DNA of 64,000 nt from Siderastrea siderea (lineage: Eukaryota > Cnidaria > Anthozoa > Scleractinia > Rhizangiidae), in contig OZ034971.1 in NCBI GenBank assembly GCA_964030785.1, positions 31,348,304-31,412,303 of the forward strand, in the 5' to 3' direction. A program made the translations under genes and the position numbers. Within the stretch, counting starts at the first letter, position 1, and every line of letters begins with the position of its first letter. Below, in pieces: positions 50,134 through 57,024 of the stretch. The notes under the pieces are model-generated. The model did not search any database, was not told where the DNA came from, and worked only from the letters and a program-made list of their open reading frames with translations.

Positions 50134-50775
50134 TTATATTCTTTCATCGAAATTTCGGGCTACCTTTTTTTTGACCTTATCAACATACAAAACACTATAT
50201 GGATCCTTAGTAGCTTTCTGATAATCTGATTTATTTATGTTCAGTTCTCGACAAATCATGGATTGCTCGTTTATAGAAGGAAAATCAAAAACACAAAAAT
50301 GTGAACTATTCAGTCTTATTGTTTTATCGGTTCCGTAATAGCTTTGACTCAAATATATACAACAACAATTTTTATTTCTTGAATTGGTGAAGTAGTCTCG
50401 TATCCGTTCGTCATTTTTCTTACCTGTATTCAAATAGTCATCAAATATGATTAATTTTTGGTTTTCATCAGACAAATCTGTGAGAGGGATGATTTCATCG
50501 TTACTTGCTTCTATCACGTCATAACCGACCTCTTTTGATATTGGTTCAAGAGATTTCAACAGATGCTTATATTTGCTTTGTTGGAGATTTCGAGCATAAA
50601 GGTATATCTTATCAAAATAAAGAAGCCTATATATCATATCAAGCAAAAGGCAAGTCTTGCCAGCACCAGAGGGAGCACAAATAAGCATCCTGAAACATCG
50701 GTTTGGCATGAAACTCTTTAATTGAACAAAATCGTTGTTTTCATCATCTTGAATGTCGTAATTTTGAATCTTCAT
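50134..50775 (-). CDS. Genome-packaging ATPase (FtsK/HerA, A32-like)
   Basis: 213 residues. Walker A is APSGAGKT at 34-41. Walker B is LIIFDD at about 108-113, followed by a polar stretch (YFTNSRNKNC) and YLSQSYY, as in the sensor region of this family. Such ATPases pump the genome into preformed capsids and are a hallmark of Polintons and nucleocytoplasmic viruses. Length is normal and the frame is intact. It is divergent from the PPxY gene across a 128-bp promoter region, and the fibre gene starts 11 nt after its stop. Confidence 0.9.
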   Translation of the reverse strand: MKIQNYDIQDDENNDFVQLKSFMPNRCFRMLICAPSGAGKTCLLLDMIYRLLYFDKIYLYARNLQQSKYKHLLKSLEPISKEVGYDVIEASNDEIIPLTDLSDENQKLIIFDDYLNTGKKNDERIRDYFTNSRNKNCCCIYLSQSYYGTDKTIRLNSSHFCVFDFPSINEQSMICRELNINKSDYQKATKDPYSVLYVDKVKKKVARNFDERI

Positions 50776-50903
50776 ATGATAATATGTTATACAATTTTAT
50801 CGCATGGCGACACGCTATGCGACACGCTATGCGAGCGTTTTTATATATGATAACCCTAATTTTTCCGAACAAAATATGAAATTTTATGTAAACAAATGAT
50901 ATA
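50776..50903. promoter_or_regulatory. Divergent promoter region with GC-rich direct repeat
   Basis: Between the leftward ATPase and the rightward PPxY gene. An otherwise AT-rich stretch contains two adjacent copies of GCGACACGCTAT (within 50801-50837), framed by CGCAT/ATGCG. No TCTAA motif is present for either gene. A shared transcription-factor or replication-related site is possible. Confidence 0.4.
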
Positions 50904-51896
50904 ATGAGTTTACTCAAATGGAAACAATTAGCAGAGAGCCGATCCGAGCTTGGTAAAAAGATTAACACAGTGAGAGAGACAATAAAACAAAAAACGATAT
51001 CTGATCAAATGGGTGAAGTTGAGGCAGAGAAACTTTTCAAACCTATAACATCAGGATTAAAGGAACTCACAGCTCCAAAAATGCCATTGATAAGATTACC
51101 AAAGAAAAAGCGACCTGTTCCAGATTATGGAATAGCTATTGATGATGAAGTGCCTGATTATGGATTGGATGATTTGTTTGATCAACCTGTTTTACCTGAA
51201 AACGAGAAACAGTTAGTTCCAAAACCTCCATCTTATGAAGATGTCCTCAAGGATTTAGCATCAGGTGAAAAACAAATGTATATAGATCCGAAATATATGT
51301 ATGAACTTGAAGATCTTCCTCCAGAATACGAACAAGAAGTACCAGATTACGAAATCCTTGAGGAGGATAGAATAAATCAAGTTTTAGATGAACTTCAAAT
51401 TCCTAACTATGATGATATTGAATTACGTCTAACAGAAAAGGATATGGATAATAAAAAGAGTAAAGCTTATCTGAAAAAAATCTTGAAAAATGCTAAAGAT
51501 CAACGTTTGAAACTAAATGGTTATTTGAGTGATATCAGTAAAAAATTAAAAAGTGGTTTAATGACTGAAGCTGAGGTTCAATATCGAAGAAAAATTATTC
51601 AAGATACAAGAAAGGTTCTTACTGATTATATCGATTACAACAATCAAAGACTGAAAATTATTAAAGGATCTGGTTTGAAGAAAAAAATAAAAAGAGGTGG
51701 ACAAGTCCAGTTTTTCAACAATCCGACAGAAATGATTAAAAAACTTGAACTGATTATCGGATCAATGGTTGCAGGTAATAATAGCATAGAGCTAAGAAAC
51801 ACAGGTGTCGCAATTCTCGATATCTTATTCAAAAACTCTATTTTGAACAGGTTGCAATACAACAAAATATACAAAAACTATTTTAGTCTAAACTAA
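50904..51896 (+). CDS. PPxY late-domain protein (putative internal virion protein)
   Basis: 330 residues. The N-terminal half is acidic and proline-rich with two PPxY motifs (PPSY 108-111, PPEY 139-142) and three VPDY repeats. The C-terminal half is lysine-rich and helical, with GGQVQFFNN and a final helical domain. PPxY motifs recruit Nedd4-type ubiquitin ligases in many viruses, and adenovirus protein VI carries one, so a role in entry or trafficking is a reasonable inference. It immediately precedes the candidate penton gene, whose promoter motif overlaps this stop. No enzymatic motif. Confidence 0.6.
   Translation: MSLLKWKQLAESRSELGKKINTVRETIKQKTISDQMGEVEAEKLFKPITSGLKELTAPKMPLIRLPKKKRPVPDYGIAIDDEVPDYGLDDLFDQPVLPENEKQLVPKPPSYEDVLKDLASGEKQMYIDPKYMYELEDLPPEYEQEVPDYEILEEDRINQVLDELQIPNYDDIELRLTEKDMDNKKSKAYLKKILKNAKDQRLKLNGYLSDISKKLKSGLMTEAEVQYRRKIIQDTRKVLTDYIDYNNQRLKIIKGSGLKKKIKRGGQVQFFNNPTEMIKKLELIIGSMVAGNNSIELRNTGVAILDILFKNSILNRLQYNKIYKNYFSLN
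51887..51893 (+). promoter_or_regulatory. TCTAA late-type motif (penton candidate)
   Basis: TCTAAAC begins 18 nt before the ATG at 51905 and overlaps the stop of the upstream gene. Confidence 0.55.
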
Positions 51897-51904
51897 TCAT
51901 ATAA

Positions 51905-52666
51905 ATGAATAGACAACTTGTATTATCCAGTCATACAGTAAAAAACCAAAATGGTAATAAACCATCGGATTTCACAATCAAATACCGTAATCCGATAATA
52001 CTAGATTCAAACAGACAATATGAAATCGGCCTAGACCGAATCATTTCGATGTCATTCACTTGGTTTAATGTGACAAAAAAACTCAATAATCAGAAAATAA
52101 GATATTCAACAGATAGTGGTGCTAATTGGACGGAAATTATATTCAACCCTGGAGTGTGGAATTACATTGATTTTGACAATTTAATCAAAGAAAAAACAAA
52201 AACAGGAACCTCATCAAACCCTCAATATCCAATCACTCTGGAGTTTAACGATACTGTATTCAGGACAATAATAACACTAGCCTCAAATTACAGATTAGAT
52301 CTTACTCAAAGTAATTTTAATGATCTTATTGGTTTCAATAAAAAGATTCTAACAAGTAGTGTAAATGTTGGAGATTACATTCCTAATCTCTCACAAGACA
52401 GAGAAATATTGAATGTTCATTGTGATTTGATAAGTGATAGTCTTGTCGATGGTGAAGAGTCAGATATTATATATAGTTTCAGTACTAGTACTTTGACACC
52501 GAGTTATAGTTTCACACAAGAGCCAAGACGAGTTCAGTACAACCCGTGTAATAAAAATACGATCAATAAAATAAGAATTTATATCACAGATGGTAAGAGG
52601 AGAATCATCGATCTTAATCATAGTGACACTTCATTCAGTTTGATTTTAAGAGAGAAGAGAGATTAA
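51905..52666 (+). CDS. Minor capsid (penton) protein, single jelly-roll candidate
   Basis: 253 residues with a strongly beta-rich pattern, beginning MNRQLVLSSHTVKNQNGN followed by DFTIKYRNPIILDSN and QYEIGLDRI. Its place before the candidate major capsid gene, its size and its opening resemble the Polinton penton/minor capsid family, which forms the capsid vertices. The start is supported by TCTAAAC at 51887, 18 nt before the ATG. The frame is intact. Identity is inferred from these patterns and position; a structure prediction would be the test. Confidence 0.7.
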   Translation: MNRQLVLSSHTVKNQNGNKPSDFTIKYRNPIILDSNRQYEIGLDRIISMSFTWFNVTKKLNNQKIRYSTDSGANWTEIIFNPGVWNYIDFDNLIKEKTKTGTSSNPQYPITLEFNDTVFRTIITLASNYRLDLTQSNFNDLIGFNKKILTSSVNVGDYIPNLSQDREILNVHCDLISDSLVDGEESDIIYSFSTSTLTPSYSFTQEPRRVQYNPCNKNTINKIRIYITDGKRRIIDLNHSDTSFSLILREKRD

Positions 52667-52672
52667 TCTAAC
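52667..52672 (+). promoter_or_regulatory. TCTAA late-type motif (small virion-like gene)
   Basis: TCTAAC begins 18 nt before the ATG at 52685. Confidence 0.55.
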
Positions 52673-52684
52673 TAATAGTTATAG

Positions 52685-53037
52685 ATGGCATCATATGAAT
52701 ACAAGCGAATTTATCACCCGAACCTAGGTCGTTTTGTGTATAAGCATAAAGGATCTGGGATTATTGTTGATAACATATTCAAACCAGTTGGAAGGGTGTT
52801 AAGTAAAGTTCCAGAAATGGTTTTAAAACCTTTTGCTAATTAAAAGCGCTTGAATCTGGTATTTCACATGCTGGAGACAAACTGGGAAAAAAAGCAGCTG
52901 AAAAAAGCGGAGAGCTTATTATGAGAAAATTACATGGTTCAACTAAACAATCAATGAAACCAACCAAACCTACTAAACCAAAACAAGAAGACTACAACAT
53001 GATTCTGAATAGACTTATATCTGGTACTGGTTATTAA
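52685..53037 (+). pseudogene. Small virion-like protein, frameshifted
   Basis: The first frame gives 52 residues starting MASYEYKRIYHPNLGRF and stops at 52841. The -1 frame, open only from 52840, continues with ALESGISHAGDKLGKKAAEK and ends at 53037. Together they would form a basic protein of about 116 residues with an amphipathic, glycine-containing middle. The overlap window is about one base, so ribosomal slippage is not plausible and a lost base in the TTAAAA run is likely. It carries the TCTAAC promoter motif 18 nt before its ATG and lies between the two capsid genes. Confidence 0.55.
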
Positions 53038-53050
53038 AAAGTGAATTTTA

Positions 53051-53057
53051 TCTAAAC
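53051..53057 (+). promoter_or_regulatory. TCTAA late-type motif (major capsid candidate)
   Basis: TCTAAAC begins 18 nt before the ATG at 53069; followed by CATATAAATG, as before the penton candidate. Confidence 0.6.
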
Positions 53058-53068
53058 TACTCATATAA

Positions 53069-54358
53069 ATGAGTTTCAGAACAAATGGAAATCTACAACG
53101 ATATGAATACGTTCGTTTCCATTTGGATAATGTCATTGAGCAACCTGCTAATAATCAAAGCCAGAAAAAGACTGGTTACAGATTCACAATCAACGATAGG
53201 TCGACTATGTTCGATTTTTTTAATGGGTATTTCGAAGTAACTAAAGAGCTTCAAAAAAGGGCAGATGGTGCTGGATATGCTGCAGCAGATCGCATAACTA
53301 TGATAAACGGATCTCACAGTCTAATCAGACATATGGTTATCAAATCTTCAGGCAAAATCGTGTATGAGAGTGATAATTTACATAGAATTACGAATGTGAA
53401 AAATCTCCTTGAATACAGTGATGATTTTAGTAGATCTGTTGGAAAGAATTCGTTCTGGTATCTTGATACTGATGATACAACAGCAGATACAAACACAGGT
53501 TTTGAAGCCCGTCGTATTTTAACCCAAGCTAATCAGAATGACGGCGGCGGAGGAGCTAAATCGATTAACGAGATGATTCCGTTAAACAGATACAGCTTTT
53601 TCCAAGAATTAGAAAGAAAAATGTTGCCCCCAATGCAACTCACATTTGAACTTACACTTAATGATGATGCTGAACTTATTCACAAAGCAGCAGCAGCTGA
53701 TGATGGTAGGGTTGTAGTAAAAAGATTGTATCTTTGCCTACCAAGACTAGTTCCAAAAGACAGCATGTATAGTAATTTCGTTTCAGATTTTCTCAAGCCA
53801 ACAACCTGGATATATATGCGAGATATCTACAATCAGTCAGCAAATACCAGAGCTATTCAGAATATGTTTCAAATCAGTCCAGCTATTGATAAGGTTAAAC
53901 ATGTTTTTATTTATCTACAGCGAACAGACGCACCTAATAATGTTGAAGCAGAGAGGAGTCCGTATTTGTTCGATACTTTCAAGTTGAATGCCGCTAACGC
54001 TAACAGCTCTCTATCAAGCTGTAGGATTGAATACGGGAATAACGTTTTTTACCCAGAGCTTGAATATGATAGTGACTCTAAAATACGGATATTTAATGAT
54101 ATAATGTCATATGCATTTCGTAAGAACGATTACAATTCAGGAACACAGCTTAATGTATCAAATTTCACTAGTTTGTATGGATTATTGTATTTCGATTTGT
54201 CATATCAGAAAGAGGTAGTGACGAGAGATCCTAAACAGTTGATTCTCCATTATCGTCTCAATGTAGCCCCGGCAGCAAACGTCCGAGCTCATAGCATAGT
54301 ATTTTATGAGAGTGAGGTTGTAGTAAAGACAGTTGGAAACGAATTGATGATAGTTTAA
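53069..54358 (+). CDS. Major capsid protein, double jelly-roll candidate
   Basis: 429 intact residues, beta-rich, starting MSFRTNGNLQRYEYVRFHL and ending VKTVGNELMIV. Length, gene neighbours (ATPase, penton candidate, protease) and N-terminal pattern fit the Polinton double jelly-roll capsid protein that builds the hexon-like capsomers. A glycine-rich loop (NDGGGGAKS, around residue 155) probably sits at the capsid surface. TCTAAAC lies 18 nt before the ATG, the same spacing as for the penton candidate and the small gene before it. No motif proves the fold by eye; confidence rests on context and general resemblance. Confidence 0.75.
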   Translation: MSFRTNGNLQRYEYVRFHLDNVIEQPANNQSQKKTGYRFTINDRSTMFDFFNGYFEVTKELQKRADGAGYAAADRITMINGSHSLIRHMVIKSSGKIVYESDNLHRITNVKNLLEYSDDFSRSVGKNSFWYLDTDDTTADTNTGFEARRILTQANQNDGGGGAKSINEMIPLNRYSFFQELERKMLPPMQLTFELTLNDDAELIHKAAAADDGRVVVKRLYLCLPRLVPKDSMYSNFVSDFLKPTTWIYMRDIYNQSANTRAIQNMFQISPAIDKVKHVFIYLQRTDAPNNVEAERSPYLFDTFKLNAANANSSLSSCRIEYGNNVFYPELEYDSDSKIRIFNDIMSYAFRKNDYNSGTQLNVSNFTSLYGLLYFDLSYQKEVVTRDPKQLILHYRLNVAPAANVRAHSIVFYESEVVVKTVGNELMIV

Positions 54359-54419
54359 TGAATAAGATTTTTAACATCGATAAAATTTTAATTGAATATG
54401 TTTTTTAAAACAGAATTTA

Positions 54420-54425
54420 TCTAAC
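54420..54425 (+). promoter_or_regulatory. TCTAA late-type motif (core protein)
   Basis: TCTAAC begins 15 nt before the ATG at 54435, followed by ATATATTATATG. Confidence 0.55.
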
Positions 54426-54434
54426 ATATATTAT

Positions 54435-55283
54435 ATGACACAACTATACGAAATTAAAGTTAGTTTATCACCAAACCAGAAAAAGAATCTTAGTAACGCG
54501 TATCATAAAAGAGAAACAATAGTTCTAAGGCTTACGAAGGACTCTCTATCTGGGAATGACACTCTATATGTACCTCAGAATATAGTTAAGCGATTGGAAA
54601 AAAATAAGAAATTGAGAAAAGGAATGGACATCAAACTAGCCAAAACAAACATTCGAAAGCAAGTTGGTGGATCACTCCTCTCTACAGTTCTGTCGCTTGG
54701 AAGAACTTTCGCTCCAACGATTGCCAAGACTATTGGATTGTCAGCTTTGGCAGGTTTAGCATCTGAAGGAGCATCTCAGATTGTTAAGAAGATATCTGGA
54801 AAAGGTTTACAAACCGGTGGGTTCCTAATACCACAAAATAAAATCGATAAGTTGATAACATATAAGCATCTTTTGACAACCCAACAAAAGAAGGATATAT
54901 TAAATGCTCTTCAAACTGGTTCTGGTGTTCATATAAAACCAACAAAAGTACAAACAGGTGGGTTCTTAGGCACTCTTCTAGCATCAATTGGAGTCCCTTT
55001 AGCTATTGAGGCAATAAAGAAGATAACTGGTAAAGGTGCCCCTCAGATGGGAAAACCAAAACAAATACCACCCAGATCTGTACCAAAATCAACCAATTAT
55101 AATCAGAATGGTGGTTTGTTAGACCCAATGTATATAACTCCACCTTTTTATGGAAATTGGCCGAATGATACAATCGGTATGGGAATTTCAAAAAAAAAAA
55201 CTCCAAAAAAAAAGGGCGAAGGCCTAATATTAGGCAAAAACTCCCCATTCAAAAACGTACCTCTTCTAAACATTCTATTGTAA
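54435..55283 (+). CDS. Hydrophobic core/virion protein upstream of the protease
   Basis: 282 residues. The N-terminal basic domain (1-75) is followed by two glycine-flanked hydrophobic segments (TVLSLGRTFAPTIAKTIGLS about 85-104; GGFLGTLLASIGVPLAIEAI about 174-193). GG or GKG tripeptides recur (VGGS, TGGF twice, NGG), which are candidate maturation sites for an adenain-like protease. The C-terminal tail is basic (SKKKTPKKKGEG). Proteins of this make-up in Polintons are thought to be membrane-active or core components, by analogy with adenovirus minor proteins. TCTAAC lies 15 nt before the ATG. The last 70 nt overlap the protease frame. Confidence 0.6.
   Translation: MTQLYEIKVSLSPNQKKNLSNAYHKRETIVLRLTKDSLSGNDTLYVPQNIVKRLEKNKKLRKGMDIKLAKTNIRKQVGGSLLSTVLSLGRTFAPTIAKTIGLSALAGLASEGASQIVKKISGKGLQTGGFLIPQNKIDKLITYKHLLTTQQKKDILNALQTGSGVHIKPTKVQTGGFLGTLLASIGVPLAIEAIKKITGKGAPQMGKPKQIPPRSVPKSTNYNQNGGLLDPMYITPPFYGNWPNDTIGMGISKKKTPKKKGEGLILGKNSPFKNVPLLNILL
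55208..55235 (+). promoter_or_regulatory. Candidate -1 ribosomal frameshift site 1 (core protein to protease)
   Basis: A AAA AAG at 55208-55214 is in register with the core-protein frame. A 7-nt spacer follows, then the hairpin GCCTAATATTAGGC (55222-55235). An earlier A10 run (55190-55199) offers further slippery heptamers. The -1 frame is open from 55169 through the protease stop at 55741. Confidence 0.55.
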
Positions 55284-55741
55284 AACCCAAATTTCATAAA
55301 AACATTCCTTTGCCAAATTATGATTTAATAAAATGGTGTAAATATCTGAATATCCCAATTAATGATGTATTGTCAAGAGATGAAAATATTCCTCACGATC
55401 ATATACAAGCTCTATTCATTTACAATCTTGAACCATCATATATGAGCGGTAGCCATTGGGTATCAACGTATGTGAAAGATAACGTCGTCAATTACTTTGA
55501 TAGCTTTGGTTTGCCTCCCTTCCAAGAAATGGTCAATCATGCGAGAAAAAAGAATTTAACATTGCTTCATCAGAACAATCAAATACAAAATTTACTGACG
55601 ACAACATGCGGTTACTTCTGTTTGTACTTTTTGAATGAGATGAATAAGGGTAAATCATATTTTGATCTGTTGGAAGTTTTCGACATATATGATACGACGA
55701 ATAATGAGAGGTTTCTAGAACGGTATTTCAAAAATATGTAA
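55214..55741 (+). CDS. Adenain-like maturation cysteine protease
   Basis: Catalytic His codon at 55454 (GSHWVSTY), Asp at 55499 (NYFDSFG) and Cys at 55607 (TTCGYFCLYF), in the order of adenovirus-type proteases (family C5). They cleave virion precursors at glycine-containing sites during maturation. The family's N-terminal region is visible upstream (NYDLIKWCKYLNIP from about 55316). No AUG precedes it: the first in-frame AUG is at 55442, four codons before the catalytic His. The frame is open back to 55169 and overlaps the core-protein gene. I place the start at the proposed -1 slip point; TTG at 55310 is an alternative. A TCTAAAC at 55265 could mark a separate promoter. Confidence 0.8.
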   Translation, partial: GRRPNIRQKLPIQKRTSSKHSIVKPKFHKNIPLPNYDLIKWCKYLNIPINDVLSRDENIPHDHIQALFIYNLEPSYMSGSHWVSTYVKDNVVNYFDSFGLPPFQEMVNHARKKNLTLLHQNNQIQNLLTTTCGYFCLYFLNEMNKGKSYFDLLEVFDIYDTTNNERFLERYFKNM

Positions 55742-55752
55742 TCAAGTTATAT

Positions 55753-56154
55753 ATGAAATCTTATTGCGTGAAACAAAAAAGGGTCACAGAATGTGTACCT
55801 GGGAGTGAACGATATGTGAGAGCCAAAAATAACAGACTTATGCTTAAATGCATATGCTCTGAATGTGGTATTACTAAGACGAAATTCGTCAAAAGTCAAA
55901 AGGGAGGTGAAAATCCATTAGGTAAAGCTTTCGAGGCAGCCAAAATAGCCGAACAAATAACTCGCAAAGTAATTCCATCAACTAACCATGTATTTGACCG
56001 ATATTGGTCTGGTGATATCTTGAAAGGTGTCTTCACAGGGTCAACAGGTATAACAAGCAAGAAATTCTGGACTAAACCAAAGAAGGGTACTGTTATGCGT
56101 TTGGTGAAAAATCCGAAAACTGGTAAATATGAGAATGTGTACGTTGAACCTTAA
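55753..56154 (+). CDS. Zinc-ribbon protein a (YCVK module plus C-terminal domain)
   Basis: 133 residues. The first 47 form a small zinc-ribbon-like module: SYCVKQKRVTECVPG, then KNNRLMLKC and CSECGITKTKFVK. It resembles the YCVK ribbons found in Polintons and large DNA viruses (DUF5679-like), but the second Cys of the usual YCVKC is Gln. A linker and a domain with FDRYWSGDILKG and a basic tail follow. The next gene begins with a near copy of the module, which points to tandem duplication. An ATATATG context precedes the start without a clear TCTAA. Role unknown; nucleic-acid or protein binding is possible. Confidence 0.6.
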   Translation: MKSYCVKQKRVTECVPGSERYVRAKNNRLMLKCICSECGITKTKFVKSQKGGENPLGKAFEAAKIAEQITRKVIPSTNHVFDRYWSGDILKGVFTGSTGITSKKFWTKPKKGTVMRLVKNPKTGKYENVYVEP

Positions 56155-56165
56155 TCTAATCTAAT
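56155..56165 (+). promoter_or_regulatory. Double TCTAAT motif (zinc ribbon/PLA2)
   Basis: Two overlapping TCTAAT copies, 22 and 17 nt before the ATG at 56177, followed by a TATATATATATATG run. Confidence 0.5.
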
Positions 56166-56176
56166 TATATATATAT

Positions 56177-57024
56177 ATGAGATCATATTGCGTGAAACAA
56201 AAAAAGGTCACAGAATGTGTGCCAGGAAGTGAACGACATGTTAAAGCTAAAAATGGAAGGCTTATGCTTAAATGCACTTGTGCTGAATGTGGTATTACAA
56301 AGACGAAATTCGTTAAACAGGCGGGAAACGGGCTAGCCTGTCGAAAGGGGCGGGCTTACTAGATACAGTAGCATCGACTGGTACTGATTTATTGATTCAC
56401 CACGGTATTCCTTGGCTGGGAAAAAAGGCTGTTGAAATGGGAAGATATTATGGATCAGAAGCCTTGAGAAACCCAAAACTGCAGAAAAAGGCTATCGATT
56501 ATGCTCTGGATAAGTTGAATCCAATGATTCAAAATGTTGGAAGTCAAGCTCTTGATCAATTATCAACCAAAATAAGACCAAATAGAAAGTATAAAACTGA
56601 CAGGAAGGATTTGGATGGTGCTGGTGTTGATATACATAAACTAATTGGGAAAATACCGAAACCAAAAGCTGGATGGACTCCTGGAAAGTATAAATACCTC
56701 GGACCGTACAACCCTCTCGAGAAGCAGTTGGAGTATGACAAGAATACTGGAAATGTGACCAAATGGAATGTGAAACCCCTCAATAAAGTGGATGAAATAG
56801 CAGCTTATCATGATATTTGTTATGACATGGGGAAAAACAAGGGTGAATGTGACAAGAAAATGGTTAAGTCATTAGATGAAATACCTTATGGGGAAATGCC
56901 AAAATGGGGACAAACTGCTCGGTTCTTGATTAATACAAAGCAGAAACTGGGTCTTGGTGTGAAACAAAAGAAGCCAAAAAACGGGAAAGGCCGTCGAGTG
57001 AAGAAAACTGGCAAAAAGAATTAG
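56177..57024 (+). CDS. Zinc-ribbon/phospholipase A2 virion protein, two frames joined by -1 shift
   Basis: Part 1 (56177-56362, 61 codons) repeats the YCVK zinc-ribbon module and stops with TAG. Part 2, in the -1 frame, is open from 56317 to 57024 and has no AUG near its N-terminal end. It contains a helical region (HHGIPWLGKKAVE) and a phospholipase A2 domain: calcium loop YLGPYNPL (56694-56717) and catalytic HDICYD (56809-56826), as in parvovirus VP1. That enzyme lets parvoviruses breach the endosome, so an entry role is inferred. TCTAAT motifs lie 17 and 22 nt before the ATG. The two parts could be linked by slippage at G GGA AAC (56323-56329) or be separated by a lost base. Confidence 0.7.
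56323..56329 (+). promoter_or_regulatory. Candidate -1 frameshift site 2 (zinc ribbon to PLA2)
   Basis: G GGA AAC is in register with the zinc-ribbon frame and inside the only window (56317-56362) where a -1 shift gives a continuous product. This heptamer is the known gag-pro or gag-pol site of some retroviruses. The 40 nt after it are unusually GC-rich for this element and can pair weakly (GGCTAGCC; AGCC with GGCT). Confidence 0.5.
56976..56982 (+). promoter_or_regulatory. Candidate -1 frameshift site 3 (PLA2 to integrase)
   Basis: A AAA AAC is in register with the PLA2 frame, 42 nt before its stop, inside the -1 open window beginning at 56934. A weak bulged hairpin (GCCGT with ACTGGC) follows. 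A AAA AAC is among the most efficient eukaryotic slippery heptamers. Confidence 0.5.

Noticed and set aside
52820..52846. T TTA AAA slippery site in the small virion-like gene
   Set aside because: The heptamer is in register, but a -1 shift there meets a TAA at 52837 three codons later, so it cannot join the two halves.
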